The notes under the pieces are model-generated. The model made no database searches. It saw only the letters and a program-made list of their open reading frames with translations, and was not told the DNA's origin. This document shows positions 1 to 9,750 of a stretch of DNA of 64,000 nucleotides, piece after piece (position 1 is the stretch's first letter; each line of letters opens with the position of its first letter). Source of the DNA: Hyparrhenia diplandra. Lineage: Eukaryota > Streptophyta > Magnoliopsida > Poales > Poaceae. Where the stretch lies: positions 57,110 through 121,109 of the forward strand of contig JADLZK010004651.1 in assembly GCA_015847255.1 (NCBI GenBank), in the 5' to 3' direction. Both the position numbers and the translations under genes were made by a program.

Positions 1-1
1 T

Positions 2-815
2 GAACATGGCGAGACCTCGAAGGCGGCGGCGCCCCTGGGCAGGGGTGTCAGTAAAGGAGTGTCCGTGCTTGATCTCATACTTCGCTTCATCGCCATCATC
101 GGCACCCTTGCCAGTGCCATTGCAATGGGCACCACCAACGAGACGCTGCCTTTCTTCACGCAGTTCATCCGGTTCAAGGCGCAGTACAGTGATCTCCCTA
201 CTCTCACGTAAGCTAGCTAGTTAACCTCAGCAAGAACTTAATTTGGTAGTAATAAACACTTTCAGTTAACGGCAGATGGACCGAGCATATGATCTAGCAT
301 CTGATGCTCCAACTGTTTCAATTCCGTTCATTTGTTGACTGCAGGTTCTTTGTCGTGGCAAATTCTATTGTCTCCGCCTACCTCATCCTTTCGCTCCCAC
401 TGTCTATAGTGCACATCATCAGGAGCAGGGCTAAATACAGCAGGCTGCTCTTGATCTTTCTTGACGCGGTAAGACTAATTGACTCCTTTTACAGTTCAAA
501 GAAAAATTAATCCTGCATAAAAGCATGTATAGTATGTTGAAAAGTGCCAGCTGGTATGTTGGTTAATTGGTTACCTGTTTTCTTGTGATTCTTTTGAAGG
601 CAATGTTAGCATTAGTGACTGCGGGAGCATCTGCAGCAGCGGCTATTGTGTACTTAGCGCACAAAGGTAATGTGAGGGCAAACTGGCTTGCCATCTGCCA
701 GCAGTTTGACTCATTCTGCGAGCGCATCTCTGGATCCCTCATTGGTTCCTTCGGAGCCATGGTTATGCTGATACTGCTGATATTACTCTCTGCCATTGCC
801 CTAGCCAGGCGCTAG
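2..815 (+). CDS. Casparian strip membrane domain protein (CASP), 5'-partial
   Basis: Four-helix plasma-membrane scaffold that organises the Casparian strip and recruits lignin-polymerising enzymes in endodermis. Exons seen: 2-207, 345-468 and 600-815, with GT-AG introns. The reading frame is already open at base 2, so the start codon lies upstream of the window. Helix 1 (LDLILRFIAIIGTLASAIAM) carries the Arg, and the third helix ends in FLDA with the Asp; this Arg/Asp pair is conserved in CASP and MARVEL-like proteins. Between helices 1 and 2 sits the extracellular-loop signature ETLPFFTQF...YSDLP, known from true CASPs rather than the wider CASP-like family. The second loop has ICQQFDSFC. 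The protein ends ALARR, the usual short cytosolic tail. No frame breaks are present. I am confident of the family; which CASP paralogue it is cannot be told. Confidence 0.93.
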
Positions 816-3733
816 GCCAAATTTGCTTCCAGCAGTGTGAAGTGTGATATCATGGTGTGGTTATTGGACTAGCTTGCTATCTTAATGTAACCTTATGTGT
901 GCCTATATATCCTTGATGTATGATCCTCTCCTATCCCTTTTTATGACTTGATGATTCCGTACTACTACTACTTTTCTTCTGATGGCGTGCACTATCATGT
1001 ATCGATCGAAGCCACAGAAAATGAATATGGATGAACTATTATGTATGTTGGATCATGGATCACCATATATATAGTTTCTGAAATAGTGTTGGGTATTGTG
1101 TTCACTTAGCTGAACAAAAAACATGAAAGACTATATCTTATAAATCCTTACCTGCTATCGGCACTGAAACCATGGTGGTTTTGAATTGATTGGCAAAAAG
1201 GATTTACCAGCCTTTTCCGGTCTCTGATGTACAATGGACGTTTGCAACCTTTTCATTTTTCCATTCAGCAGTAAAACAATCATCATAATCACGTTCTGAA
1301 AGGTCAGCAGGTTTATTATGGACCTTAAAATTCATTTGATTTAAGGTTGAATCAAACTCAATTAAAACCTATGGGTCAGTAGAGTCGATTCGGTGGCAGT
1401 TCACTCGGGTCATCACAGGACGTGGCAGTGGATCAGGTAAGGTGCGGGTAAAGCATGTACCTGCCTGTGAGGCTGTGAGCATACCCGCAACCATAACTTG
1501 TACACGTCCGTGAGACCGTGAGCATACCCGCGAGTAAGATTTTGTACTCACATCCGCTCCAGATAGGATTCATATAGTATAGGACCCATCATGCTCATAC
1601 AAACAACATTAGACAACTTTCAAAATAACTAAAGTAACAAGTTAATAGCTTACACAATCACTTTTGTTCAGTCATACATAAAGAAAATATCATCATTATA
1701 ATTGACATGTTATATATATGCTACAAATTATATAATTTGTATGTTCAAAGAGCTAGTATGCATATTTATTACATAGGTGACATATATTTATATATATTCT
1801 TATATTGCGAGTATTGACGGTACCCGCGGATAAAGTTTGATATCCACACCCAATCCGCATCTTTACGGGTATCCAATTCTCATGTACCTAGGAGTTAGTA
1901 GTTCTCATGCCCGTGCCACACTCATCGAGTATAAATTTTGCGGGGTACCCTTACCCGCTGTTAAGATTGTCATCCCTAACGCATGGAAGAAGAGGATAAA
2001 TGCAGAAGCACACAAACGATTGTGGGAAGCACATGTCAGCATGTCCAAGCATCAATGGTGGTGAGAGGTACAGACGTGGGCAACAGACGCCGAGGAGGAC
2101 CGAGGATGGAGATGTGGATGGAGCATGGCATGGAGGCCGAAGGTCGTGGAAGGAGGAGCTAGAGGTGGGGAAAGGAAGGAAGAAGACTTTGGGAGTACTT
2201 TTATAGAATAGATAAAATTATAAATTGGATATCAACATAATTATAAGGAAAAATGTTCTAGATATATTAATAAAAATATAAATTATAATGACACAGATCC
2301 ACTTATGTTTTGTACACCTGAGACCCGAGACCTATCTATACCTACTAATAAAGAAAGAAAAATTTCTTGTCCACCTATTTTTAGGTCTGCTTTTCTGCCT
2401 GCCCTTGCCTACACGTGCGGGAGTACGAGTCTTGCAAAACCAGGAGTTTCATTGTTTCAATCAGAAGTCGGATACGGACTGATTTATAATAAATATACCA
2501 ACATGCAAGGCAAAGGTGGAGAGGCAGATGCGCCCAGCTGGCCGCCGCGGAACGTCTTCTCGACGTGCTCGCCGATGCTAGAATCTGAATCCACCGCATA
2601 CTTGCATATACGCACTGTGTACATATACAAGTATCATTACATAACCATTGATCTCAGACCTGAGTGCACACACACTTCAATTAATTGAGTTGCCTGTACA
2701 CTAATTGATAAAGCAGATTGGTACCACGCCGCTGCCGCAATACTACTCAGCGATCAACGGACACTATGAAACAAGTAAATAAAAAAGAATTCTAAATCCA
2801 GTAAAAACACAGTAGAATTGGAGACCAACGTTGGGCAAGGAATTTCCCAAATCTAAGGATAAATTGAAACATATATATGTATATTCACAGCAATCACAAA
2901 AATTAACAGAAATCGATTCACGAATCAATGAAATCAGAAATAATCAAATCAAAATCATACGGGACACGCCTCCGGGCCTCAATAAAAATATATAAAAACA
3001 AGCACAATGACCAAACAAAGTAGTATTTGACATTGAATCATTTTTTATTTTAAAAGATAATTTTGGATGAATTTGATGCCCAGCGTCAGTAACCTTGAGT
3101 TTTTAAAAGCAATCAAAAGCAAAATTAAATGACAAGGCAAGCTGGCCAAAAAAAAAAAAAACAACAATACAACTAAGCCTTTATTCAACAACATAATTAT
3201 ATCAAAGCCTCAAATCATATGTCCTTGATCTCTCGGCAAGTGGAAATACACCGTGCGTAAGTTTCGTGCTTCTTTTACTTATAATTGCTTTCGATAAACT
3301 TTAGCCCTTACAACACGCGGACATGGTGCATGTTATGTCCTAAATGGCAAAGCAACAAGCTCCAGCGTGTTGTTACTATGCACAACAACTTTTGGCACGA
3401 GTACAAACTAATAAATTACATATACGTCATCCCGATTCGGCAACAACGCACGGCATGTTTTCCTAGTAAATTATAATGACACAAATCCACAAATATTCAA
3501 CAATGTTTTTCTCTCACAATAAATTAGCATCAGCCAAAATTAGCCAACCAGAGACGATTCAGTGAATATAGTTGGCATGTTTGTTTCAAAAAGTTCTCTA
3601 GGACTTTTTTTGAGTCTTATGACTTTGGAAAAATTCGACGAACCTGCAAGGAAAAAGTCTTAAGAAAACCTTCTATTTTTTTTCTTAGGTTATGTTTAGT
3701 TTTTGAAAAGTGATATCAAAAAATGCTACGGTC
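816..3733. other. CASP 3' UTR and intergenic DNA with degraded repeats
   Basis: The first 150 bases are likely 3' UTR. From about 1380 to 2000 there are repeated short motifs of the type acccgcgg / gggtaccc, seen in many degraded non-autonomous hAT-like elements of grasses. No terminal repeats could be defined. The rest is AT-rich. Open frames here are short and match nothing I know. No gene was recognised. Confidence 0.5.
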
Positions 3734-3860
3734 GAATCTTTTGTCGTATGCATGAGACATTAAATGTATGTAAACAAAACAATAAACCGCACGGTTTTGT
3801 TGAATCTTTTGTCGTATGCATGAGAGGCATTAAATATATGTAAACAAAACAATAAATCGC
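3734..3860. repeat. 68-bp tandem duplication
   Basis: A unit beginning gaatcttttgtcgtatgcat at 3734 recurs at 3802 with few differences. Both copies contain the run gtaaacaaaacaataaa. The block sits in MITE-like sequence upstream of the NudC gene and probably arose by slippage or unequal exchange inside a small transposon. Confidence 0.7.
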
Positions 3861-4238
3861 TTGTGATTTGACCGAAAAGTATGAGACAAATCATTTGAAC
3901 CTAGTTAATGCACGATAGGATAATTATATCAAATACAAACGAAAAGTGTAGCTCGACCCAAAATATTTCACCAACTAAATCACCCTATTTGGAGTAGATT
4001 TTTTATTAGTCACGGTCCAAAAGTCCGAGAACAAACTTGGGGTCTGAAAGCGACCGCAATAAGGATTCAGGAGACGTCTAGAGTTCCAATTCCAACAAGT
4101 CGCTTGTCGCTTCCCCTTCCGTTCCGGCCGAAGGAACCCTCGGCGGGCGCCTCCTTTTAAGGCACGTTTCCTCTCATCCAAAAAAACCAAATCCCTCGCG
4201 AAGTCCTGAGATCCATCTAGACGCATCTATCGCCACTC
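3861..4238. other. upstream region of the NudC-domain gene
   Basis: Region just before the NudC gene, rising in GC towards the gene and likely to hold its core promoter and 5' UTR. No clear TATA box was seen, which fits a housekeeping promoter. Confidence 0.4.
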
Positions 4239-4247
4239 AAACCCTAG
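4239..4247 (+). promoter_or_regulatory. telo-box in 5' leader
   Basis: The sequence aaaccctag lies 23 bases before the chosen ATG. Telo-boxes (AAACCCTA) are common just downstream of transcription starts in plant genes for translation and growth functions. This is a motif match only. Confidence 0.4.
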
Positions 4248-4269
4248 AAGGTTGACGGATCGCCGCTCC

Positions 4270-6198
4270 ATGGCGATCATCTCCGACTTCAAGGAGGACG
4301 AGGCCCCGCAGCAGGCGGCGGCCCCGGCAACCGGCCCTGGCGTCGAGGAGGCCCTCGTGGCGGCGCTGGAGAAGAGCGGAGGTGCGCTCCCCTTCCTCCA
4401 GGCGGCCATCGATGTCGCCCACCGCAGGTCGGGCCTGTTCCGCGACCCTTCGGCGGTGAGCAAGGTCACCTCGATGGCGGCCGCCGTCAGGGCGCAGGTG
4501 GAGGCCGAGGAGAGGGCGGCTAGGGACGCCAAGAGGAAGGCGGAGGAGGCCGAGAGGAAGGCCGCCGCCGAGGCGCAGAAGGCCGCCGCCAAAGAGGCAG
4601 CTGCGGCGACGGTAGCGGCGGAGGAGAAGCCGGAGACCTCGGTGGGTAAGGACAGTATGGAGGTGGATAAGAAGGAGGAAGGCAACGTGAGACGTGAGTG
4701 CTCTATTCCCTTGCTGCCCTGTTTTGAAATTGTTACTCTGCTACTGCGATTTAGGGATTTTGGTGCTAAATGTAGTTCCGTAAGCCCGATCTAGTATATT
4801 CTGGTGATTAAGCTTGTTGAGTTAGGAATTAGGATAAGTTATATAGATTGGGGTTGATACTCTGATCAAACTTATGTGGTTTGATTATAGTTATCTAATA
4901 ACTCTAGAGGGCGTCCTTACACCGTTTCATATTTTCAAACTGCATTGCAATGTTGAGTATCAATAGGCAACAACCTATAAGTTATAGCAGTCTTGTTAGG
5001 AAAAAAGAAATCTACATTCATTTGTCCTTTATATTTTCTCATACAGTAAATTATGCATAGTCCAATGTTGATTGCAGTCCTACAAAAGTTGAAATTGCTA
5101 ACATTGTGCCCCAATAATTGTTTTATTTCATTATTGCATCTCTAAGACAATTCTTTAGATGTGACTTCTACTTGCATTTTACAGAATCTCCTAATATAAT
5201 ATCTAATTTTTTTTTTCTTTCCTAATAATCAGAACCAAATGCTGGCAATGGTCTTGATTTGGAGAAGTACTCGTGGACTCAACAGTTGCCAGAGGTTAAC
5301 ATCACCGTTCCTGTTCCAGAAGGAACAAAATCAAGATTTGTGGTCTTTGATATAAAGAAGAACCATCTGAAGGTTGGTCTGAAGGGTCAGCCACCTATCA
5401 TTGATGTAAGTACCAACTGTGATAAATTTCTTATTGTTTTATGGGACAACAATGTTTCTGGTGAACCAAATGTGTTTACAAAATACATATTCTGGGATCT
5501 AACTTCCTGTTGATACGTTCTTTATTACCAGGGCGAGCTCTTTAAGCCAGTTAAGGTCGATGACTGCTTCTGGAGCATAGGTTAGTCATTGGATTTCAAC
5601 CTGCTTGGCTGCATTACTTTAATTATGGCTGCTGCTGCAGCTGCTGAGCAGGCTATTTGTGTCTGAGCTTGGTTTCGATCCTAAGCCCCTTGTACTGATA
5701 GAAGTATGGTTGCCTAATAATATTTTGCAGAGGATGGAAAAACTCTGTCCATATTGCTTACAAAGCACAACCAAGTGGAGTGGTGGAAGTCTGTTATAAA
5801 GGGTGACCCAGAAGTTGATACCCAAAAGGTGGAGCCTGAGAGCAGTAAACTCTCTGATTTGGATCCGGAGACTAGGCAAACAGTGGAGAAGATGATGGTA
5901 AGACACGCAGAACCTGATGCACATCTGAATTCTTAATTAATGCAGGTTGGATATAGCTAAAATCCTTTAATTGGTTTGTAGTTTGACCAGCGCCAGAAGC
6001 AGATGGGCCTTCCAACAAGTGATGAAATGCAAAAGCAAGAAATTCTCAAGAAGTTCATGTCTCAGGTAAGTCCTCTTGAAGTCATTATCATCTTTGAGCC
6101 CTGCTATATGTATATAGGTTGGCTTCCCATCTGATTTAAATTCTTTTTAACCATGGCAGCACCCAGAGATGGACTTTTCTGGAGCGAAATTAGCTTGA
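4270..6198 (+). CDS. NudC domain protein, BOBBER1-like
   Basis: Cytosolic small-heat-shock-like co-chaperone of the NudC/CS-domain family. In Arabidopsis, BOBBER1 is needed for thermotolerance and meristem patterning, with HSP90-linked activity. Six exons: 4270-4693, 5233-5405, 5532-5580, 5731-5897, 5982-6065 and 6160-6198, all with GT-AG junctions and matching phase, giving 311 residues. The N-terminus is an Ala/Glu/Lys-rich helical stretch (about 65-140). The CS domain (about 150-240) starts at EKYSWTQQLPEV and includes KKNHLKVGLKGQPPI, CFWSIEDGKTLSILL and KHNQVEWWKSV. The tail has the family motifs SKLSDLDPETRQTVEKMM, MGLPTSDEMQ and HPEMDFSGAK. A TTG-initiated frame opens 18 bases earlier, but the ATG in ccatggcg is the natural start. 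It is one of only two genes here (with the CASP fragment) free of frame breaks. Confidence 0.95.
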
Positions 6199-6267
6199 GG
6201 ATTTGTTCGGCCAGTTATTTCTACCAGTCTGCATTAGGTTGTCTTTGAGTGCGTTATTGGTGTCAAA

Positions 6268-6382
6268 CTTTGATCAGTTCTTTTGTAATGCGTCAGAAAT
6301 ATCATTTAGAACTGTGATTACTAGTGAAATTTTGATCAGTTCTTTTGTAATGCGCCAGAAATATCTTTGAGAACTTTGACAT
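6268..6382 (+). repeat. 62-bp tandem duplication in the NudC-gene 3' UTR
   Basis: The segment tttgatcagttcttttgtaa and the following bases to gaaatatc occur at 6268 and again at 6330, differing by one base in the shared core (cgtcag against cgccag). It follows the stop codon by 70 bases, so it lies in the transcript tail. Confidence 0.75.
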
Positions 6383-7070
6383 GTCTTGAACCAACCTGTT
6401 TGCTGGATTATCTCAATTTTTTGTGGGCTCTGTGCTGCTTGCTATGCTTTAAATGACGTTCCACTGTAGCGTGCTCACGATGGAACTAAAGAAATCTGTT
6501 TGTTGGCTCGAGTATTGGCTGTCTGTCCGCCTATTTTGGTCTAATAGCCGACTTCGTACCCTCAATTGCCATCACTTGTTTCATCCCTATCAAAACTGCT
6601 CAGATTGAGAAATAGGATTTTCCAGGTTCATCGAAACCCTTATCAGCAACGCTCGTTTCAACCCCATGAATTCAGATTGAGATAAACTAGAAGCATTATT
6701 TGTCTGAGATTATACATGTGTATATAACATGATTTCTTAGATACAACTAACGCATGGCCGGCCATATATATTCAATTAGACTGCAAACTCTGAAGCTCCA
6801 ACCTGAAATCCTAGCCACTTACCTGGTCGCGATTTGCTAAGGTCACCGTAAGAAGAGAGTTTATTTTTCTGAAACAAGTAGGAAGAGAGTATAGCGCCAT
6901 GAATTTGAGAGATAAGACTCCCTTGTCCCTAGCACCGTCTAACCAGCCTCTCCCGCCGCTCGGCAAGTGGACTGTGTGACCCCTCTGGGTCCACCTCCTC
7001 TCCCCAAAGCCCCCATTCTACAGCCGAGGACACGGGAAACACCAAACTCCCAGTCTCCGATTGCAAATCC
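6383..7070. other. intergenic, no gene recognised
   Basis: End of the NudC 3' region, then unannotated sequence. A block near 6810-6910 (ccacttacctgg ... tagcgccatgaatt) recurs in shortened form at about 7365-7435, on the other side of the Tourist-like element, as if the flanking DNA had been locally duplicated. Confidence 0.4.
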
Positions 7071-7073
7071 TAA

Positions 7074-7360
7074 AGCCAGTCTCGATGGAGTTTCTTTCAG
7101 CATTCTTTTCAAGACTACAAGAAGATGAAATTTAAACTCGGATGAAACACTCTCCTCAATGCAAAAGTTTCATTCTAAAAGTTTTATATGCATTTAATTC
7201 CATGACTCATAGAGAGTTGGTATTCATGCCAAGAAGTTTCACCAAGATTTAAACTCTTCCCTTCTCTCTCCTCGAGTTTCTTACAAAAGTAGACTTTTCT
7301 TGATGTAAGACCCTATTTAATGTGCATGAAACGCCTATAAAACTCCCATTGAGACTGGCC
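7074..7360. mobile_element. Tourist-like (PIF/Harbinger) MITE
   Basis: A 287-bp element with imperfect terminal inverted repeats: left GCCAGTCTCGATGGAGTTTC (second base onward), right the complement of GGCCAGTCTCAATGGGAG. It is flanked by the 3-bp duplication TAA (7071-7073 and 7361-7363), the TWA-type target of PIF/Harbinger elements. There is no coding capacity. Confidence 0.8.
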
Positions 7361-7454
7361 TAACCACTTACCTTGCTTGTGGTTGTCAAATCTGCTTAAG
7401 GTTGTCGGAGGAAGAGAGTTTAGCGCCATGAATTAAAGCATCTCCAATAAATTA

Positions 7455-7731
7455 CTCCCTCCGTCCATCTATCGAGAGGGATATTAGCCCCAAGCACAAT
7501 GACCAAGGAGTACTAAAGCTATGTAGATTTTTAATTAATCACCTCATTGCACTCCGCGGTCTATGTTTCATTTCCCCAAAGTGCATGCAAAACATTAGAT
7601 TGGGCACATGCACAATCAAGCGTGGTATGAGGCATCATATTTATTAGCAAAATAAGAGGACCACCTAATATCCCTCCAATTCTTGGAAAAAATTTTTTAG
7701 TAATATCCCTCCGATAGATGGACGGAGGGAG
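7455..7731. mobile_element. Stowaway MITE (Tc1/mariner type)
   Basis: A 277-bp element starting CTCCCTCCGTCCATCTATCG and ending with its near-perfect complement. It is flanked by TA dinucleotides (7453-7454 and 7732-7733). The CTCCCTCCGT terminus and TA target are diagnostic of Stowaway elements. Confidence 0.9.
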
Positions 7732-7733
7732 TA

Positions 7734-8426
7734 GCTAAAAAGACTAGCCAAATTTACTTATTGGTTTAGTTATTAACTCAAATGGATTTAAAAGAAAATA
7801 CTAGAGTACTTTCGAAAAGTAAATGATAGCCATTGAGGTAGGTGCACTACTAAATTTGGAGTCATTTACAAAGTATGTTGGGGGAACATAGAAAACGATT
7901 TGGCTAATTTCTTGAAGATGCTCTTATATATAGAGAGAGAGGAAGATTGAGGAAGAGAGCGACATGTGGCTATAATTCTACATAGAAAGAGAATGTGTGG
8001 GCCCATGTGCTTGCGAAAAAGTGTAAGCATGACCAACACAAATGTTTTACTCAGTTTTTATAGAAAAATGTAACCTAATTCTCGCCTTTTCAAATTTCAA
8101 GTCTGGTTCTCCAAACACATAGTAAAAAACTATGCATCTAGAAATATTGTATATCTAAATACATAGCAAAAAGTAATATACTTAGAAAAACCAAAAGGCC
8201 TATAATTTCAATTTAGAATTTAGGGAGTTGCTTGATCTAAGAGAGTCGAAGTGGAAAGAGACTCAAGGCCCTGGTGATGTGTCTAAACTGTTGTGGTTCA
8301 TCTTGTCTCTCTTGTTAACCTTTACATCCTCCCGATCTACCTTTTATCCACATTTTATGTCAAGGGACGTAGGGGCAGAGCTAGCGGTGGACAGGGGGTC
8401 TCAAGCCCCCCCCCTACAGCTTCTGT
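7734..8426. other. intergenic, degraded MITE remnants
   Basis: AT-rich sequence. At about 8090-8228 there is a degenerate Stowaway-like block (repeated acatag / ctagaa steps ending in cctataatttcaattt). From 8370 a GC-rich piece (aggggcagagctag) resembles the end of a CAGGGGCGGA-type hAT MITE. No gene was recognised. Confidence 0.4.
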
Positions 8427-8490
8427 GCCAACTTCTAATTTTTTAGATATAAAAGGACGCAGGGTACTAAGATGAAGTGAGATCAAAAAA
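8427..8490. repeat. direct repeat, copy 1
   Basis: About 64 bases beginning gccaacttctaatttttt and running through cgcagggtactaagatgaag. Copy 2 is at 8866-8903, continued at 9060-9096 after an inserted MITE. The two copies bracket the small secreted-peptide ORF. Confidence 0.8.
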
Positions 8491-8624
8491 GAATCTCCCT
8501 TTTGTTTTTTGTTCAACAAGTCTGTTTTTGTTCAACAAGCATAGGAAGGAAACATGTGGTTGCGTGAAACTCTCTCGGCCAAACTATAGAGGTCGCGTGG
8601 TGGTTGTCGGCAGGTTCAAAGCCC

Positions 8625-8633
8625 TATATAAAG
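8625..8633 (+). promoter_or_regulatory. TATA box of the small ORF
   Basis: tatataaag lies 58 bases before the ATG at 8683, a plausible distance for a plant core promoter with a short leader. It is the main sign that the small ORF is transcribed. Confidence 0.45.
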
Positions 8634-8682
8634 CCAAGCGCGGCGGTGGCGATCACAATGGTATCGATACAACAAATTGGCC

Positions 8683-8877
8683 ATGGTGAGGTTTATGCTC
8701 ACAGTTTGCCTTGTACTCGTCGGTCTGCAGCAGTTGGGCGTGCTGGCCCGGCCGGACCCAGGCGGCGAGGAGCCCACGCTACTGTGTGTCATGATACTGT
8801 GTAAAAGCAAAAAACACGATCGATCTGCTTTTACCCTGCAGGCGCCGGTACGGTCCGACGGCCGCGCCAACTTCTAA
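8683..8877 (+). CDS. putative small secreted peptide (64 aa)
   Basis: Unrecognised. The ORF encodes 64 residues: a basic start (MVRF), a hydrophobic core (MLTVCLVLVGLQQLGVLA) typical of a secretory signal peptide with likely cleavage after VLA, then a mature part of about 42 residues with two cysteines (LLCVMILCKSKK) and a C-terminal SDGRANF. A good TATA box stands upstream. The last codons and the stop lie inside a direct repeat (8866 onward), so the present end may not be ancestral. There is no intron and no known family motif. It could be a peptide-hormone or antimicrobial precursor, a truncated gene, or a chance frame; the architecture alone cannot decide. A TTG two codons upstream is not needed. 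Confidence 0.35.
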   Translation: MVRFMLTVCLVLVGLQQLGVLARPDPGGEEPTLLCVMILCKSKKHDRSAFTLQAPVRSDGRANF

Positions 8878-9096
8878 TTTTTGTAGATACAAAAGGTCGC
8901 AGGCAGGGGCGGATCCACAGTATTGAGATTGATGTCACTTGACAGCAATGATTTTTGAAATTCAATGAAAAATCACTGTGCACATAAGAAGCAATGACAC
9001 ATATATTCATCTTAACAATGCAGTGACATCAATGCTTCTTGGTTCTAGATCCGCCCCTGGACGCAGGGTACTAAGATGAAGTGAGATCCAATAAAA
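8866..9096. repeat. direct repeat, copy 2, split by a MITE
   Basis: Bases 8866-8903 and 9060-9096 together match 8427-8490 (gccaacttctaattttt ... gatgaagtgagatc). The interruption is the hAT MITE at 8904-9059, which duplicated 8 bases of this repeat when it inserted, so the repeat predates the MITE. Confidence 0.8.
8904..9059. mobile_element. hAT-type MITE, 156 bp
   Basis: Termini CAGGGGCGGATCC and GATCCGCCCCTG are inverted repeats. The flanks gtcgcagg (8896-8903) and gacgcagg (9060-9067) form an 8-bp target duplication with one mismatch, as expected for hAT elements. It is non-coding. The intact copy-1 repeat at 8427 shows the empty-site sequence. Confidence 0.88.
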
Positions 9097-9750
9097 GAAA
9101 GGATGTAGGGGCTCTAGAGGTTGAAGATGACTCCCCCTTTCTGTAGATTTCAAAAGATCATCCGGTTAAGGGAAGGTACTAACATGAGCTCCACACCATA
9201 GGGAAGTGTGATAATTCGACGATTTGTTTTTGAAACACATTTGCTAGTGTTTTCATAACTTTCGGACATTACTAATCTGCTGAATTGAAGTGAGGAAGCA
9301 TCTCTTGTACTGACGGCTGATTTTGGTTGTTTCAATAGTGTTTTGTAATAGAATAGTGTTTTGTAAGAGATAATAAGCTAAAACAAGCCAAATTCTTAGT
9401 TACTTATTGTTAGACCATTAGCCAAGCAGAAACAAGGGCAAATCATTGCTAGTGATATACATTAATACCAAGGATCCAAACATGAGTTATCTGGCTATTT
9501 TTGCTAGCAAATTTAGGCTCATGCTAACAATTAGCTTTAGCTTGAATAAATTTATGCCAGCTTTATATCATTATATGCCGAAAATGAGAGAAAACATGAA
9601 ACTCAATCACTGATGAGTAAACCGTTGTTCACAATAGGAACAAGTGCAGGACTTTAATTTACATGCTACGTATCTTTCTTTCTATATGATGATGGTAGCA
9701 ACTTTACAAAGGCATGGTCGCATGACAACGCAGGATCCAATATGATCTAC
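9097..9750. other. intergenic and 3' UTR of the RING gene
   Basis: No gene was recognised. The part nearest 9750 is the likely 3' UTR of the minus-strand RING gene. The rest is AT-rich without defined repeats. Confidence 0.4.
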
